A stretch of DNA of 64,000 nt from Sphingobacterium athyrii (GTDB taxonomy: Bacteria > Bacteroidota > Bacteroidia > Sphingobacteriales > Sphingobacteriaceae): positions 310,614 to 374,613 of the forward strand of contig NZ_QCXX01000004.1 of the NCBI RefSeq assembly GCF_003071065.1, written 5' to 3'. Below the pieces are notes generated by a model, which saw nothing but the letters and a program-made list of their open reading frames with translations, was not told where the DNA came from and did not search any database. Each line of letters begins with the position of its first letter. Positions within the stretch are counted from its first letter, which is position 1. Positions 17,329-27,061 of the stretch are shown piece by piece. The position numbers and the translations under genes were made by a program.

Positions 17329-18300
17329 ATGAAAGTTAACGACTTTAGATATTATATTGTATTTGTAATCCTCTTTGTGTTTTCGGCTGTACAGTTGAGT
17401 GCGCAGCGACGGATCTCGCGACAGGCTGTTCGAGAAAGTGTTTCTCTGCCTGATAGTACACTGATGCTAAGAGATTCAGTGGTGTCGTCAAACCAGGAGA
17501 TGCTGGCATCTTTGAATCCGGCACTTCAAAAACAATATCGGATTGTTACGGTGGAGGCAGAAGGGCTGGTTATTCACAATATGTATGACTATAATGTAAA
17601 ACAATATTTTAAAGGAGAGAAAAGCGGTAATGCCCTGGAACGGCAATATGGAACACCTAAGCCGCATCGGGATAACTGGATATTATTTACTGCGCTCTTT
17701 TTGATATTTGGCGTTGGGTTAATCCGTGTATTTTTTCCTTCCGATATAAAATTGGTATTTCAGGGTTATTTTGATGACAGGGTATTGTTGTCCGTTAGTA
17801 AAGAGGATACGATCCTGACTTCATGGCCGTTTATTTTCCTTTTTGTATTATTCTCGGGAGCGATAGCTTTGTTTGTCAGTCTATTTTATGCTTACGAACT
17901 GAACCGCTTCGATTTTATTACCTTTCCCAATTATATGAAGACCGTTTGTATGGTGGGCGGCCTGTTTGCTTTTAAAATTGGATTTATCCGATTCTTGTCT
18001 TTTGTTTTTGAAATCAGAAAACTTGTCAAAGAATATGTGACCGTATTATATCTGATTTATTTTAATACACTTTTCCTGATGCTTCCGGTGTTATTGATAT
18101 TGAGTCTTGTCCCTTTATCCTCCGTTGGCATAGTCTTGCATCTGGCGATTATTGGAGCCATCTTGCTGTTCCTATATAGATTTCTCAAAACAGCGGCTCA
18201 TATTATGTCGATGTATAAATTTTCAATTTCCTATTTAATTTTGTACCTTTGTTGCCTAGAAATAGCACCAATATTAATACTGTTAAGATTATTGAGCTAA
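17329..18300 (+). CDS. DUF4271 multi-pass membrane protein
   Basis: 323 aa from the ATG at 17329, which gives an N-terminal signal-like segment ending VQLSAQ; an ATG at 17302 adds nine polar residues and is less likely. After a soluble stretch (about 20-110) there are about seven hydrophobic helices to the C-terminus. DUF4271 proteins are confined to Bacteroidota and commonly precede hemD, as here; the function is unknown to me. The 3' end of the gene contains the probable hemD promoter (18244-18251). The stop is 11 bp before the hemD start, so read-through cotranscription is also possible. Confidence 0.85.
   Translation: MKVNDFRYYIVFVILFVFSAVQLSAQRRISRQAVRESVSLPDSTLMLRDSVVSSNQEMLASLNPALQKQYRIVTVEAEGLVIHNMYDYNVKQYFKGEKSGNALERQYGTPKPHRDNWILFTALFLIFGVGLIRVFFPSDIKLVFQGYFDDRVLLSVSKEDTILTSWPFIFLFVLFSGAIALFVSLFYAYELNRFDFITFPNYMKTVCMVGGLFAFKIGFIRFLSFVFEIRKLVKEYVTVLYLIYFNTLFLMLPVLLILSLVPLSSVGIVLHLAIIGAILLFLYRFLKTAAHIMSMYKFSISYLILYLCCLEIAPILILLRLLS
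18244..18251 (+). promoter_or_regulatory. Probable -7 box of hemD inside the upstream gene
   Basis: TACCTTTG, a perfect TAnnTTTG match, lies within the last codons of the DUF4271 gene and 61 bp before the hemD start. No convincing TTG at -33. Confidence 0.45.
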
Positions 18301-18311
18301 AACTGGTTAAT

Positions 18312-19082
18312 ATGCAAACTTCAGACGTAGAAAGAGCAAAGAAGGTAAAAAGTGTACTGGTGACTTTACCAAAGCCTGAAAACGATAAGTCCCCTTATTA
18401 TGATTTAGCAAAGAAATACGGGTTAAAATTAGACTTTCGAGGTTTTATACACGTAGAAGGAGTTCCCGCCAAAGATGTGCGTAGGGATAAAGTTAATTTA
18501 GCAGATTATACTGCGGTAATATTTACAAGCAGAAATGCTGTAGATCATTATTTTAGGATATGTGAGGAGATGCGATTTGAAGTGTCTGCAGAAATGAAAT
18601 ATTTCTGTATTTCGGAAACAATCGCCCTCTATCTTCAAAAATATATTCAGTATAGGAAACGCAAAATATTCTTCGGTAAACAGACAGCTAAAGATTTGGA
18701 AGAAGTGCTGAAAAAGCATAAAGCAGAAAATTTTCTGTTCCCTTGTTCAGATGTTGCCAATGAAGAAACAAGCAACTGGTTGCAGCAGAACGGCTATAGA
18801 TTTACACCTGCAGTTCTGTTTAGAACAGTAGTAAGTGACTTGAGTGATCTTAAAGATGTATTTTATGATGTAATCGTATTCTTTAGTCCTTCCAGTGTTC
18901 AGTCGTTATATGATAACTTTCCGGACTTTAAGCAAAACAATACGCGTATAGCTGCGTTTGGAGCTTCAACGCAACAGGCCCTTTTGGAGCATGGATTGAT
19001 ATTGGATATTCCTGCGCCTACACCAAAGGCACCTAGCATGACAATGGCCGTAGAAGAATATATCAAAAAAGTGAATAAATAA
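18312..19082 (+). CDS. hemD: Uroporphyrinogen-III synthase
   Basis: Cyclises hydroxymethylbilane to uroporphyrinogen III in heme synthesis. 256 aa from the ATG at 18312; the frame is open back to 18249, but that would overlap the preceding gene by 52 bp and cross the promoter box. The two Rossmann-like lobes are recognisable from VLVTLPKPENDKSPYYDLAK, YTAVIFTSRNAVDHYF and VIVFFSPSSVQSLYDNF, followed by AAFGASTQQALLEHG. HemD diverges fast, so the call rests on these signatures and on the DUF4271 neighbour. Other heme genes are not in the window. A terminator follows at 19108-19135. Confidence 0.88.
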   Translation: MQTSDVERAKKVKSVLVTLPKPENDKSPYYDLAKKYGLKLDFRGFIHVEGVPAKDVRRDKVNLADYTAVIFTSRNAVDHYFRICEEMRFEVSAEMKYFCISETIALYLQKYIQYRKRKIFFGKQTAKDLEEVLKKHKAENFLFPCSDVANEETSNWLQQNGYRFTPAVLFRTVVSDLSDLKDVFYDVIVFFSPSSVQSLYDNFPDFKQNNTRIAAFGASTQQALLEHGLILDIPAPTPKAPSMTMAVEEYIKKVNK

Positions 19083-19107
19083 TACCTATCTTAGGTCAAT
19101 AATATAA

Positions 19108-19135
19108 AGGGGTTTTTCAAAACCCTTTTTTTGTT
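19108..19135 (+). terminator. Rho-independent terminator after hemD
   Basis: AAGGGGTTTT pairs with AAAACCCTT around a TC loop, followed by a T-run. Confidence 0.8.
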
Positions 19136-19468
19136 GAATAGGGAATCTGCAAGGTAAATGATACTTGAATTGCATTTGTCCGCATAGTGTGATCACAATA
19201 AAAATATGCGTTTCGTTTTCACACCGTTGATAAGGAAAGGTGACGAACGTATGATAGGTACATATAGTTTGTGGATAATTGGAAGAACTGATAGGTGATA
19301 TCGCCGATTTGTTAAATTGATTTTTTAATAAATAAAGAGTCGGATTGTTGTAAGGGAGAAATGTATTAAAAGTGACAGATGTCATTGAGATTTTAAATAT
19401 ATTTCCATTAAATTGTATTTGGGTTATTTGTTCCGATTAAAAATAAAGTGTATGCGTTATTTTTAAAA
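19136..19468. other. AT-rich intergenic region without a supported gene
   Basis: About 330 bp between the hemD terminator and the cupin promoter. A 99-codon minus-strand frame (19086-19385) exists, but its 3' end runs through the hemD terminator hairpin and it resembles nothing I know, so it is not called. No repeats or strong hairpins seen. Confidence 0.45.
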
Positions 19469-19496
19469 TTTGGTAGAAATATTTTTTTTATGTTTG
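19469..19496 (+). promoter_or_regulatory. Bacteroidota-type promoter of the cupin gene
   Basis: TTTG at 19469-19472, 16-bp spacer, TATGTTTG at 19489-19496 (consensus TAnnTTTG). Predicted start of transcription near 19502 leaves a short leader before the GTG codon at 19520. Confidence 0.6.
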
Positions 19497-19519
19497 TAAT
19501 TAAGCAAAATTAGTCAGTC

Positions 19520-20389
19520 GTGAAGTTAAAGCAAGTTGATAAAATTTCGGGCATTCGATCAGAGGACTTTTTAAAAAAATATCTGAAACCTGGGTTTCCG
19601 GTGGTTATAAAAGATTTTATTAGTGCTGATAGTCCTGCATGGAAGAAATGGAGTTATGATTACTTTAAGGAAATAGCCGGTGATATTAAGATTGATGTCT
19701 ATGGAAAAGAAGAAGATTCGATGGATCGTGCTGCCAGTGCTCCTGTGGGGCAAATGACATTTGCGGAATATTTGGATCTTATTACTAAAGAACCTACCGA
19801 GTTACGATTGTTTCTGTTCAATCTGCTCAAGATACGTCCCGAACTAAAGCAGGATGTTATCTATAATGATGTAACAGGTGGAAAAGTATTGCAGTGGCTG
19901 CCCTTTATGTTTTTCGGAGGTGAAGGTTCAAGCACACGGAATCATTTTGATATCGATATGTCCCATGTGTTCATATCACAGTTTCAGGGACTTAAACGTA
20001 TTTGGCTTTTTCCAAATGATCAATCTGATCTGATGTATAAGCTACCCTATAACTTCCATAGTATTGCTAATCCAAAGTATAGCAATGTGGAGGAATTTCC
20101 GGGGATAGAATATTTGGAGGGGTATGAGGCGGTGATCCACCCGGGAGAAACGCTCTATATGCCTGCAGGCTGGTGGCACTACATACAATATGAGACGGAA
20201 GGTTATTCTATTTCAGTAAGGGCATTGGCAAATTCGATCAGTGAGAAACTAAAAGGAGCACGTAACCTTTTTATCACCAGACATTTTGATAATACCATGC
20301 GTAAGATCTTTAAAGATCATTGGTTTCATTATAAAATAAATACCGCCAAACGGCGAGCCAATAATGCGATAAAAAAAAATAAACGCTAA
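19520..20389 (+). CDS. Cupin-8 / JmjC-like protein, putative 2-oxoglutarate-dependent hydroxylase
   Basis: 289 aa, starting at GTG (19520), supported by the promoter just upstream. The fold signature is that of the FIH/JmjC-like group: an iron-binding facial triad His142-x-Asp144 in RNHFDID and His220 in PAGWWHYIQY. PGFPVVIKDF at residues 24-33 is the usual N-terminal strand. Members hydroxylate protein side chains or are uncharacterised; the substrate here is unknown. The C-terminus is helical and basic. Monocistronic, closed by a perfect-palindrome terminator. Confidence 0.88.
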   Translation: MKLKQVDKISGIRSEDFLKKYLKPGFPVVIKDFISADSPAWKKWSYDYFKEIAGDIKIDVYGKEEDSMDRAASAPVGQMTFAEYLDLITKEPTELRLFLFNLLKIRPELKQDVIYNDVTGGKVLQWLPFMFFGGEGSSTRNHFDIDMSHVFISQFQGLKRIWLFPNDQSDLMYKLPYNFHSIANPKYSNVEEFPGIEYLEGYEAVIHPGETLYMPAGWWHYIQYETEGYSISVRALANSISEKLKGARNLFITRHFDNTMRKIFKDHWFHYKINTAKRRANNAIKKNKR

Positions 20390-20390
20390 A

Positions 20391-20429
20391 AATAAGGGGA
20401 CATTCATGAATGTCCCCTTATTTTTTTAA
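20391..20429 (+). terminator. Perfect-palindrome terminator after the cupin gene
   Basis: A 32-bp perfect palindrome (20391-20422, centre ATTCATGAAT, GC core GGGGAC/GTCCCC) followed by a T-run. The A-rich side could also serve the minus-strand nuclease gene ending at 20460. Confidence 0.9.
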
Positions 20430-20459
20430 GCGCTTGAGCTAACAGGGGGAAGGCATTTC

Positions 20460-23345
20460 CTATACTGACTCTTCATTTTCCGTCCATTTACTGGCTTCTC
20501 TATAAAACAAGGTGTAGGGGTCGCTGGGATAGATAACAGTATCCGGATTATGTCTAAATGAAATTTCGGGATTGAAAATTTCTTGGAGTATGTCTCTTAG
20601 AAATTTGACAAAATTATCTTTTTGGAACGCCAAAAAATCCGCGGTCAATATGCCTTCTTTTCCATTGAATAAAGTTCCTTCTTCACGCATTTTTCGGGCG
20701 ACATACAGGTGTGGCTCCAGTTGCTTTCGTCCTGTTTTTTGTTCAAATACATAAGCATAGAAAAGCGTTTGTATCAATGCTTTATTTTCCGTATTGGGGG
20801 CAAAAACCTGATCCATTTCTTTAAAAATAACGGAATCACCTCCTGTTTTGTAATCGACAATCCGGCTGATGATCCGATCGTCATGCGTGATGACTTCGTC
20901 AACACGGTCAATGATACCGTATAAAGTAACCTGTTCCTCTTTGCCATTGACTTCAATAGTGAATGGAAGGGTGTAGTCGGTGTCGTTTTCCAGTTCTATA
21001 ATCCGAAAAGCTTTGTAGTTGGCTATATCGTATTCAAGGTACATCTTGACATATTCACAGGCAATCTTTAGCATGATGCGCTGTAAACTGTTTAAACCAT
21101 CTATAGATTTTAATTCCAACTGATATTGTATGCCTATTTCCCGAATAACAAAAGATTCGATCTGATTGAGCTGTTGCTGCAGGATTTGGGTCGGCGTAAA
21201 GTCTTTCTGGCTCTTGAAAGGCAAGAATATTTTCTCCATGACATTATGGATGACAGTTCCCAATTTGTTCATCTCAAACTCCTGTGAAATAGAAGGCGGT
21301 TCTTTGATATTCGCAATATGCTTGAGGAAAAACTGCAATGGCGATTGCAAATAAGTTGTTAATGCGGTCGCTGATATTCGCTTCTGATCGACAATAAAGT
21401 CTTGATACATCTTTGTCCAGACTTCGCCCTTCTTTTCGATGACAATCTCCGCCGTTTTATCGGCGAACTGGATCGTCTGTTGCTGAACTTTTCGTTCAAA
21501 ATTAAACTTGCTTTCAAATTCCAACTGTTTGATAAATCGGCTTTCCTCTCCTGTTGAGCTTTCGTCTACCAATCCGTTATAAAAAATATGGATTCCCTCG
21601 CTATATTGAAAGTGTCTGTAAAATAAATAGGCTGACAATGCATCTTGATTTTCCAATATCGGAAGTCCATAAGCTCTTCGCAAGCTATTGGGAATAAACG
21701 TTGGAGAATTGGATATTTTGGGCAGGATACCTTCGTTGGCCCCCAGGATGTACACGTTGTCAAAATTTAAACATCGGCTTTCCAAAAGCCCCATAATCTG
21801 TATGCCTTCTAGCGGATTTCCCTCTATTGCGGAGTTTATAGGTGATATGGCCTTTTTAATCAAGCCGACCTGGAAGCTGATGCTCAAAGGTGCAACGGTA
21901 TCAAATCCCAATAGCAGCTGGTTGAGTGTCTTTTTGGTTTCTATCAGCAGGTTATTGTCAATCTGACGGATGCGTTCATATGATGATATACTGTGTAGCA
22001 AGTCTTCAACAATGTTGATGAGCGAAGGGATCAATTGGGGAGCATGTTCAATCGGAACGAAAAATTGGGGTAAGGAACTTTTGAAATGTAGCTCTTCCAA
22101 GGCAATTTCAAATAATTGCCTATCGGCGATTTCTTTCTGAATTTGCAATTTATCTTCCAAAGAGACTTGTGTCAGGGGATGATTGATAAAGGTCTCAATG
22201 GTCTGATAGGAAATCTTGCGTTTTTTTAACTGTGATATTTCTAGATGCACTTCCATCCATAAGTCCAATAGCCCATAGATAGGCGATTGGGTTAGGGGAT
22301 ATCCGGTCGTAATATTGGGATTAACATCGGGTAGGCTTTGGAGCAAAGGGACTAACAGGTTCTCATCGGCCAATAAGATGGCCGAAGTCTTATCTGTACT
22401 ATTTTGCTTTTCGAGGATATCATAAAGCAATTTTGCCTGACTTATTTTTCCTGTACTCGCATATAGGTTTACTGTTGAGGTTCTGTTACCGATAATATTC
22501 GGACTGTCGCCAAGTGCATTGACAAGTCCGGTCTGAAAGATATTTCGACGAATAAATAGGCCAGCTTCTTGCATATTGTCCTCCAGATAGTAGGCATCTG
22601 CATCGAAGTAGAACAGCGCTTTTCCTTCTTCTTGCCATTTTCGGAATAACTTAGCCTCTGCTCGATTTAATGCATTGAAACCAACGAATAGGATCTGCTG
22701 AAAAGATGATGTAAAGTCCTGATTTGTGGCTCTGCCCTCAACCAGATCACGATAGATCGTAGGATAATTGGTTTGGCCTTCTGCTTTAAGCTTTTCTTTG
22801 AATCTAGTGTATAATACCGGAAGTCTTTTCCATAATTGTAAAAAGCGTTCTTGTACACCGCTATGCCCCGCTATGGAAAATGATTGCCAGAACTGACGGA
22901 TGAACCCCTGCTGCTCTGGCGTAAGATGTTGAAAAGCAATGTCAATTTTGGTGTTGTCATAAAGTTCCATGTAGATCTGGTCGATCGGAACCAGATCATA
23001 ATCCAGTTGTCCAAAGTCACTCAATATAATCTCCGCAATAGGATAGAATTCTTCTAAAGTCTCCGGTTGTTTTCCCTCTGCGGCCAAAAGGTCATTGTGG
23101 ATTTTAAAGAGCTGAAAAAATTGTCCGAGAGCGCTGGCCTCTGCATCGTTGGATGATAATTTAAAGAATTCTTGTATGGTGAAAAATTGAGGGGACCAGA
23201 TGGCCTGTCCATAGACGTCGGCAAGATGTTTTTTGAGGTACGTAATCGGACGTTTATTGTTAAACACGATGGCAATCTCACTCAAATCGTTTCCAAAACG
23301 TTGTTGAATATCCGCTGCTACTAATTTTAAAAAGGCTGTCTGCAT
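20460..23345 (-). CDS. PD-(D/E)XK nuclease / inactivated-helicase subunit, AddB-like
   Basis: 961 aa. Partner of the UvrD-type helicase upstream (9-bp gap), forming an AddAB-like complex that resects double-strand breaks for recombination. The N-terminal two thirds look like a degenerate helicase (GLLESRCLNFDNVYILGANEGILP). The C-terminal third is a RecB-type nuclease: ISATALTTYLQSPLQFFLKH starts the domain, LGTVIHNVMEK gives the His, and GIIDRVDEV followed by SRIVDYKTGG carries the catalytic Asp and DxK. The four cysteines of the Bacillus AddB iron-sulfur cluster are not seen. Assignment to the Bacteroidota AddB-like group is by motif and neighbour. Confidence 0.9.
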   Translation of the reverse strand: MQTAFLKLVAADIQQRFGNDLSEIAIVFNNKRPITYLKKHLADVYGQAIWSPQFFTIQEFFKLSSNDAEASALGQFFQLFKIHNDLLAAEGKQPETLEEFYPIAEIILSDFGQLDYDLVPIDQIYMELYDNTKIDIAFQHLTPEQQGFIRQFWQSFSIAGHSGVQERFLQLWKRLPVLYTRFKEKLKAEGQTNYPTIYRDLVEGRATNQDFTSSFQQILFVGFNALNRAEAKLFRKWQEEGKALFYFDADAYYLEDNMQEAGLFIRRNIFQTGLVNALGDSPNIIGNRTSTVNLYASTGKISQAKLLYDILEKQNSTDKTSAILLADENLLVPLLQSLPDVNPNITTGYPLTQSPIYGLLDLWMEVHLEISQLKKRKISYQTIETFINHPLTQVSLEDKLQIQKEIADRQLFEIALEELHFKSSLPQFFVPIEHAPQLIPSLINIVEDLLHSISSYERIRQIDNNLLIETKKTLNQLLLGFDTVAPLSISFQVGLIKKAISPINSAIEGNPLEGIQIMGLLESRCLNFDNVYILGANEGILPKISNSPTFIPNSLRRAYGLPILENQDALSAYLFYRHFQYSEGIHIFYNGLVDESSTGEESRFIKQLEFESKFNFERKVQQQTIQFADKTAEIVIEKKGEVWTKMYQDFIVDQKRISATALTTYLQSPLQFFLKHIANIKEPPSISQEFEMNKLGTVIHNVMEKIFLPFKSQKDFTPTQILQQQLNQIESFVIREIGIQYQLELKSIDGLNSLQRIMLKIACEYVKMYLEYDIANYKAFRIIELENDTDYTLPFTIEVNGKEEQVTLYGIIDRVDEVITHDDRIISRIVDYKTGGDSVIFKEMDQVFAPNTENKALIQTLFYAYVFEQKTGRKQLEPHLYVARKMREEGTLFNGKEGILTADFLAFQKDNFVKFLRDILQEIFNPEISFRHNPDTVIYPSDPYTLFYREASKWTENEESV

Positions 23346-23354
23346 CGCGATTGT

Positions 23355-26300
23355 TTATTTTACTTCAATTAATTGATTTGACTTGGCATAATAGAGGTAG
23401 GCCCTAACATTATTATAGCCTAGGTTCTCTAAGTTTTTTTTGTAATTGTCGACCTGATATTTATGTCCGATGTAGTCGGTTTGCGTAAACTTAAAATCCA
23501 GTACAATTGTTTCTTCTTCGGAGGTGAAGACTTTATCGGGACGGATGGTTTCCCCTTTGGCAGTAATGATACTGGCTTCATTCCAGATTTTATATTTTCC
23601 GGTGAGCCACTGATTGATGGTGGGGTGGTGCCAGATCTGGTTGATTTCCTGCATCAGAAAGGGTTCGTCCTCTTTTGCGAGTATACCTTCTTGAATTAGC
23701 TGCCATACTAATCTGGAGATATCTTTTTCTCGAGAAATCTGGGACATGATCTCGTGGGCCAGTATCCCATACTGCGCTGCTTTCTCCAGCATCATAATGT
23801 CGTTGATCGTACGTGTACTGGACTTTTCTAAGGCCATTTCCAGTTCTTTGGAAATAGGGTAGTGGCTGAGTGAAATGACGTTGTTCCGTTGGATTTGATG
23901 ATCTTTTTGTTTGATGGTCTGGTCGATCTTAACCGAGGTACCTTCCAATGTAAATGGAGCGGAAGCTGAATCTAATACTTGATAAAGTATATCACTTATA
24001 TACTCATCCTTGATATCATAGCCCGTAATTTCCCCCGTCTTCTTATCAACGGACTCTTTAAATAAAGGAGCTGTAATATAGAGATGTTCAATAGCACGTG
24101 TTGTCGCGACATAGAAGGTATTGAGCGCGTCCATATAATTGAATAGCATTTCCTCAAAATACTGTTTGAAAAACACAGATTTTCCAACTGTTGCTGTATA
24201 TTTTATGGGAATTTTTCCCAATTGGGCAAACGGCGTTTCATGGGTATCTATCCAAAAATCCCCATTGATCATTCCGTCCAGATCCCAGGAACAGAACGGA
24301 AGCATGACAACATCATAGGCAAGTCCTTTTGATTTATGGATTGTCGTTACCTCAATCGCATTGATTTCTCCATTGGATGGTAGTACTGCGCGATTCCCAT
24401 CCTCTTCCCAAAATTCCAGGAATTGAATAATGCCACGCTCGCCGTTGGAAGAGAAGCCCGAAATCATATCTTTGAATGCCAGCAGATAAGGCAGATGGAT
24501 GTTTTGCTCGGTTGTGAAGCCGTAGATTTCGATCAGTTTTTCTATGAGGTGAACCAATGGCTGTTTTTGCCAGGTTTCCCAAGAGTCGATCAGGGGCTGG
24601 GGAAGAAAATCTTTCAGCGCGCGGATGTCATTTGAAGCAAATGCTAGCCAAGCATTTTGACTGACTGTATTTTTCTGTATGGTCTGATAGAGATAGACCA
24701 TTTTTGCTTTGTGTATGCTGTGTTTGTCCGAATTGTAGACGAGTGCTTTTAATGTTTCTATCAGCAAAAGCACAGCATCGTTGCCGGCCAGCACCAGCGC
24801 GTCGCCGGAGATGACCTCAAAGGTAAGATTTTGCTCTTTTTTGAAATCCATCAATTTTTGGATGACCAATTTGGCCTGCGCATTACTGCGGACAAGGATA
24901 CCAATTTGTTTGGCATGATATCGCCCAGTAATAAACCATTCTTCTATTTTTTTACATAAAAACAGAAGTGATTCCTCAACGACCTGATTTCTTCTATAGC
25001 GACCATCTGACACAGGGATGTATGCTATTTCAATGGAGCCCAACTTGTCGAGGCTCCCCTTTTTGTGTGCGGGGATTTCCTGCTGACTGTTTTCGTAGGC
25101 TTTGATAAGCATGCTATCGTTGCCTGAGGCAGCCCACCAACGTTTCCCATCTTCGTCTAAGTTTTCATCGACCTTTTTATTAAGAACCTCTTGCAAATGT
25201 TGAGGAATACTGCTAAAAAGATAATTGTTTAGCTGGATGATATTTGGAAGACTCCGAAAATTGGTGTCAAGGCTTCCGTTTTCAATAAAAGTGGTTTTGA
25301 CGCTTTCATCAAGGTGAAATGCATGACCAATTTGTTGTTCGACCTGATGGAGCAATATACGCCAATCTCCGTTCCGCCAACGGTATATACTCTGTTTGAC
25401 ATCGCCAACAATCAGATGTTCACTCAGGGTACCATTTGCATCTGCAAGTGCATTGATCAGTAGTGGGCTATAGTTTTTCCATTGGATACGAGAGGTGTCC
25501 TGAAATTCGTCAAATAAAAAATAATTGAAGCGATTGCCTATTTTTTCCCAGATAAATGTCGGGTCGCTGTTCTCATCGATCCCGAGTTTATTTAACAGGA
25601 TCTGTGAATCTGAGATTAACTGTGCGCCGTTTTCCTTGCGCCACTGGGTGAGCAGGTCGCTCATTTCTTTGAGCAGGCGCAAGTAATAGAGATTGTTCTG
25701 TACTGCTTGGTAGGCAATATAAGCCGGTAGATTCTCCTGTAGTGTCTGAAAAGATTTTAAGATGGGAGCAAGTGCTGACAGAAGATCATGGCGTATATTT
25801 TTGTCACTAGCTGTAAATGCATCTTCGTTGTCTATTAGCTGTACGTATTTGTCCAATATCTTGGCAATTTCGGAAGAACTTAACTTGTCTGTCTTTTTAC
25901 TGGTCTTGCTCGCCGAAATAATCTTGTTGCGTGATTTTCCCTTGAGTTCATTTTCACTGATGTTGAATCTTTTGAAGGTTTCACTGAAAGCTTCAATGGT
26001 CAGCGAAAGTGCTTCTGTGAAGGAATTTATTTTTTGTTCGATTTCCTGGTTCAGGAGATTGAAAATTTCTCTCGGATTGGCTGAATTAATATAGCTGTCA
26101 AACTCCTGGAAATTTTCAGAGAAAATAAGGTTGGCCAGCCCCATCAATTGTTGTCGATAGTTCCAGTTCTCATTTTTGGCTATTTTTTTCTCCGCATAGG
26201 CGATGATCCAATCGAGTAGGTCAGGACGTTCATCCAGTAGCTGATTGAGCATGACTGTCAACTCATTTTTGACTTTATTGACATTCATCTCGATCTTATA

Positions 26301-26705
26301 GGCCGCATCGAGATTAAGCTCATAAGTGAATGCACGGATGACTTTTTGGGAAAAACCATCTATTGTACTTATTGTAAAATGGCTATAGTCGTGTAAGATC
26401 TGGCGGTAGACGCGATGAGATTTCTCCTGGATTAGATAGGGGGTCCAATCGGGGTGCTGCTGTAGTAATAATTTTCTAAAATCTTCGATTTTAGGACCGG
26501 AGTCTCCGATAGCCAGGCCATGGAGTACAGTGAGTATACGCTCTTTCATTTCTGCGGTGGCCTTGTTGGTAAATGTCACAGCCAGTATCTCTTTGTAGCT
26601 ATTTTCATTGGATAACAGTAAAGTGAGATAATGCAGGGTCAGGCTGAAGGTTTTTCCGGAACCGGCCGAAGCTTTAAGTATTTTTAATGGCGCAACAGAT
26701 TTCAT
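23355..26705 (-). CDS. UvrD/REP-family helicase-nuclease, AddA-like
   Basis: 1116 aa from the ATG at 26705 (MKSVAPLKILKASAGSGKT); the open frame to 26789 adds 28 residues before the Walker A and is less likely. Helicase motifs: Walker A ASAGSGKT (12-19), EILAVTFTNKATAEMKERI, Walker B FLFDEFQDTSRIQW, VGDVKQSIYRWRNGD, DTNFRS, TTIHKSKGLAYDVVMLPF, FYVATTRAIEHLYI. The last about 100 residues hold a nuclease-like stretch with RPDKVFT and IVLDFKFTQTD. With the downstream AddB-like gene it makes a two-subunit, dual-nuclease DNA-end resection machine, the functional replacement of RecBCD. Confidence 0.93.
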   Translation of the reverse strand: MKSVAPLKILKASAGSGKTFSLTLHYLTLLLSNENSYKEILAVTFTNKATAEMKERILTVLHGLAIGDSGPKIEDFRKLLLQQHPDWTPYLIQEKSHRVYRQILHDYSHFTISTIDGFSQKVIRAFTYELNLDAAYKIEMNVNKVKNELTVMLNQLLDERPDLLDWIIAYAEKKIAKNENWNYRQQLMGLANLIFSENFQEFDSYINSANPREIFNLLNQEIEQKINSFTEALSLTIEAFSETFKRFNISENELKGKSRNKIISASKTSKKTDKLSSSEIAKILDKYVQLIDNEDAFTASDKNIRHDLLSALAPILKSFQTLQENLPAYIAYQAVQNNLYYLRLLKEMSDLLTQWRKENGAQLISDSQILLNKLGIDENSDPTFIWEKIGNRFNYFLFDEFQDTSRIQWKNYSPLLINALADANGTLSEHLIVGDVKQSIYRWRNGDWRILLHQVEQQIGHAFHLDESVKTTFIENGSLDTNFRSLPNIIQLNNYLFSSIPQHLQEVLNKKVDENLDEDGKRWWAASGNDSMLIKAYENSQQEIPAHKKGSLDKLGSIEIAYIPVSDGRYRRNQVVEESLLFLCKKIEEWFITGRYHAKQIGILVRSNAQAKLVIQKLMDFKKEQNLTFEVISGDALVLAGNDAVLLLIETLKALVYNSDKHSIHKAKMVYLYQTIQKNTVSQNAWLAFASNDIRALKDFLPQPLIDSWETWQKQPLVHLIEKLIEIYGFTTEQNIHLPYLLAFKDMISGFSSNGERGIIQFLEFWEEDGNRAVLPSNGEINAIEVTTIHKSKGLAYDVVMLPFCSWDLDGMINGDFWIDTHETPFAQLGKIPIKYTATVGKSVFFKQYFEEMLFNYMDALNTFYVATTRAIEHLYITAPLFKESVDKKTGEITGYDIKDEYISDILYQVLDSASAPFTLEGTSVKIDQTIKQKDHQIQRNNVISLSHYPISKELEMALEKSSTRTINDIMMLEKAAQYGILAHEIMSQISREKDISRLVWQLIQEGILAKEDEPFLMQEINQIWHHPTINQWLTGKYKIWNEASIITAKGETIRPDKVFTSEEETIVLDFKFTQTDYIGHKYQVDNYKKNLENLGYNNVRAYLYYAKSNQLIEVK

Positions 26706-26995
26706 GGAATGAAGGTAGAAAGTAAAATGTGAATTGGCAAATGCTTTGGAGAAAAGCAATTTGTTATGTGTATCCGGCTGAAGTATCATTACTCGACTTG
26801 AACTTGCCTGATTTGAACAATAAAATTGTCAGTTGATGACGTATTTGCAATACCTTTTTGAAAAGATAGCTTACTATTTGCGAATTGGCTCTAAAGTAGG
26901 GTGGTCGGTATATGGATATATCTGGGGAGGAAACTTAGTGCTTTGGTATTCTGAAATTTAGCTGTTTTTGTTTTCGTTTTTCCTTTTTTTATGTT

Positions 26996-27003
26996 TATCT
27001 TTG
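26996..27003 (+). promoter_or_regulatory. Probable -7 box of rpsP
   Basis: TATCTTTG, a perfect TAnnTTTG match, 58 bp before the rpsP start. A TTTTTG stretch lies 15 bp upstream, shorter than the usual spacer. Confidence 0.55.
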
Positions 27004-27061
27004 CATCCCCTCTAGTATGAAGCTCGGGGGATATGTTGAATACATAAAATAAAATTAAGAA

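Noticed and set aside
19086..19385. 99-codon minus-strand frame in the gap after hemD
   Set aside because: Its 3' end translates the hemD terminator hairpin, it has no recognisable domain or signal peptide, and no promoter was seen.
20460..26705. Helicase-nuclease pair as a novel defence system
   Set aside because: Motifs and order fit AddB/AddA double-strand-break resection, a core function.
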